Source: Myxococcota bacterium (GTDB lineage: Bacteria > Myxococcota > Polyangia > GCA-2747355 > JAKLHH01). Taken from it: a stretch of 5,184 nucleotides of DNA. Every line of letters begins with the position of its first letter. The stretch's first letter is position 1. Below are positions 4,942-5,184 of the stretch, piece after piece. The DNA lies in NCBI GenBank assembly GCA_022710245.1, contig JAKLHH010000658.1, positions 1 to 5,184 on the forward strand. The letters run 5' to 3'. A program made the position numbers and the translations under genes. The notes below the pieces were generated by a model. It was not told the DNA's origin and did no database searches. It saw only the letters and a program-made list of their open reading frames with translations.

Positions 4942-5184
4942 ATGAAGGCATGTCGCCCCCTCGCCCTGATCTCCGCCGTCACGCTGCTGCTGGTGGCCTC
5001 CGGCTGCAGCGACGACTCGTCGCCACCGGTCGGGGGCTGCAGCCCGTCCACCTGCACCGGGTGCTGCCTCGGCGAGGTCTGCGTGGCCGGGAACACCACG
5101 AACGCCTGCGGCCAGGGCGGGCAGGGCTGCTACGCCTGCGGCGTCGGTGAGGGCTGCGTCTCCGGCACCTGCGCCAAGGGGACC
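4942..5184 (+). CDS. Cysteine-rich lipoprotein, myxobacterial type, N-terminal part only
   Basis: Open for 81 codons to the window edge; the C-terminus is not seen. Residues 1-22 are a lipoprotein signal peptide: MKACRPL, core LISAVTLLLV, lipobox A19-S20-G21-C22. The next residues, Ser-Asp-Asp, then a short Ser/Pro linker lead into a cysteine-dense module: C33, C38, C41-C42, C47, C56, C63, C66, C72 and C77, eleven mature cysteines including C22. The spacing C-x4-C-x2-CC-x4-C-x8-C-x6-C-x2-C-x5-C-x4-C, with ACGxGG and CxxC steps, resembles the Cys-rich start of many secreted or surface lipoproteins in myxobacteria, often followed by larger domains such as RCC1-like or other repeats. The ten module cysteines are likely paired as disulfides. 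Function is unknown. A GGGAG ribosome-binding site and an extended -10 lie just upstream, so it is probably transcribed on its own. Confidence 0.8.
   Translation, partial: MKACRPLALISAVTLLLVASGCSDDSSPPVGGCSPSTCTGCCLGEVCVAGNTTNACGQGGQGCYACGVGEGCVSGTCAKGT

Overview
The window is very GC-rich with strong G/C third-position bias. It holds six genes, and all six look like envelope or exported proteins. Three features point to a myxobacterium-like organism (Myxococcota or a related deltaproteobacterial lineage): the density of lipoproteins, a short cysteine-rich lipoprotein of the C-x4-C-x2-CC type, and a lipoprotein with the GVDEGDIVK beta-propeller signature. The assignment rests on protein style and base composition; no marker gene is present.

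Layout. Four genes lie on the minus strand; in their own reading order they are: (i) 4202-2709, a 497-aa exported protein with a BamE/SmpA-like N-terminal segment and a large unrecognised remainder; (ii) 2685-2101, a 194-aa exported protein with four cysteines after the signal peptide, 23 bp downstream and probably co-transcribed; (iii) 2049-791, a six-bladed NHL-repeat beta-propeller whose lipoprotein signal peptide is one base out of frame with the propeller at a run of nine G; (iv) 678 to beyond position 1, a lipoprotein carrying the start of a secreted beta-propeller domain (PF09826-like), cut by the window edge. Two genes lie on the plus strand, divergent from the first: an ExbD/TolR-family protein (4306-4812) with no ExbB/TolQ partner in view, and the N-terminus of a cysteine-rich lipoprotein (4942 to beyond 5184).

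Regulation. The 497-aa gene and the NHL gene share a layout: a -10-like hexamer (TATCAT or TATGAT), six bases, then ATG, with no good Shine-Dalgarno. This would place the transcription start on the A of the ATG and suggests leaderless mRNAs. At the 497-aa gene a perfect 16-bp palindrome covers the start codon and most of the -10 hexamer, a plausible operator. The other minus-strand genes and the last plus-strand gene have recognisable Shine-Dalgarno sequences, and the last gene also has an extended -10 element.

How the genes fit together. No enzymes, defence genes, mobile elements, RNA genes or CRISPR arrays are visible. The shared theme is the cell envelope: two structurally different beta-propeller lipoproteins side by side, two exported proteins of unknown role, an energy-transducing inner-membrane protein and a surface-type Cys-rich lipoprotein. 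I could not establish a named pathway. The best leads are the G9 frameshift in the NHL lipoprotein gene and the palindrome/leaderless start architecture.
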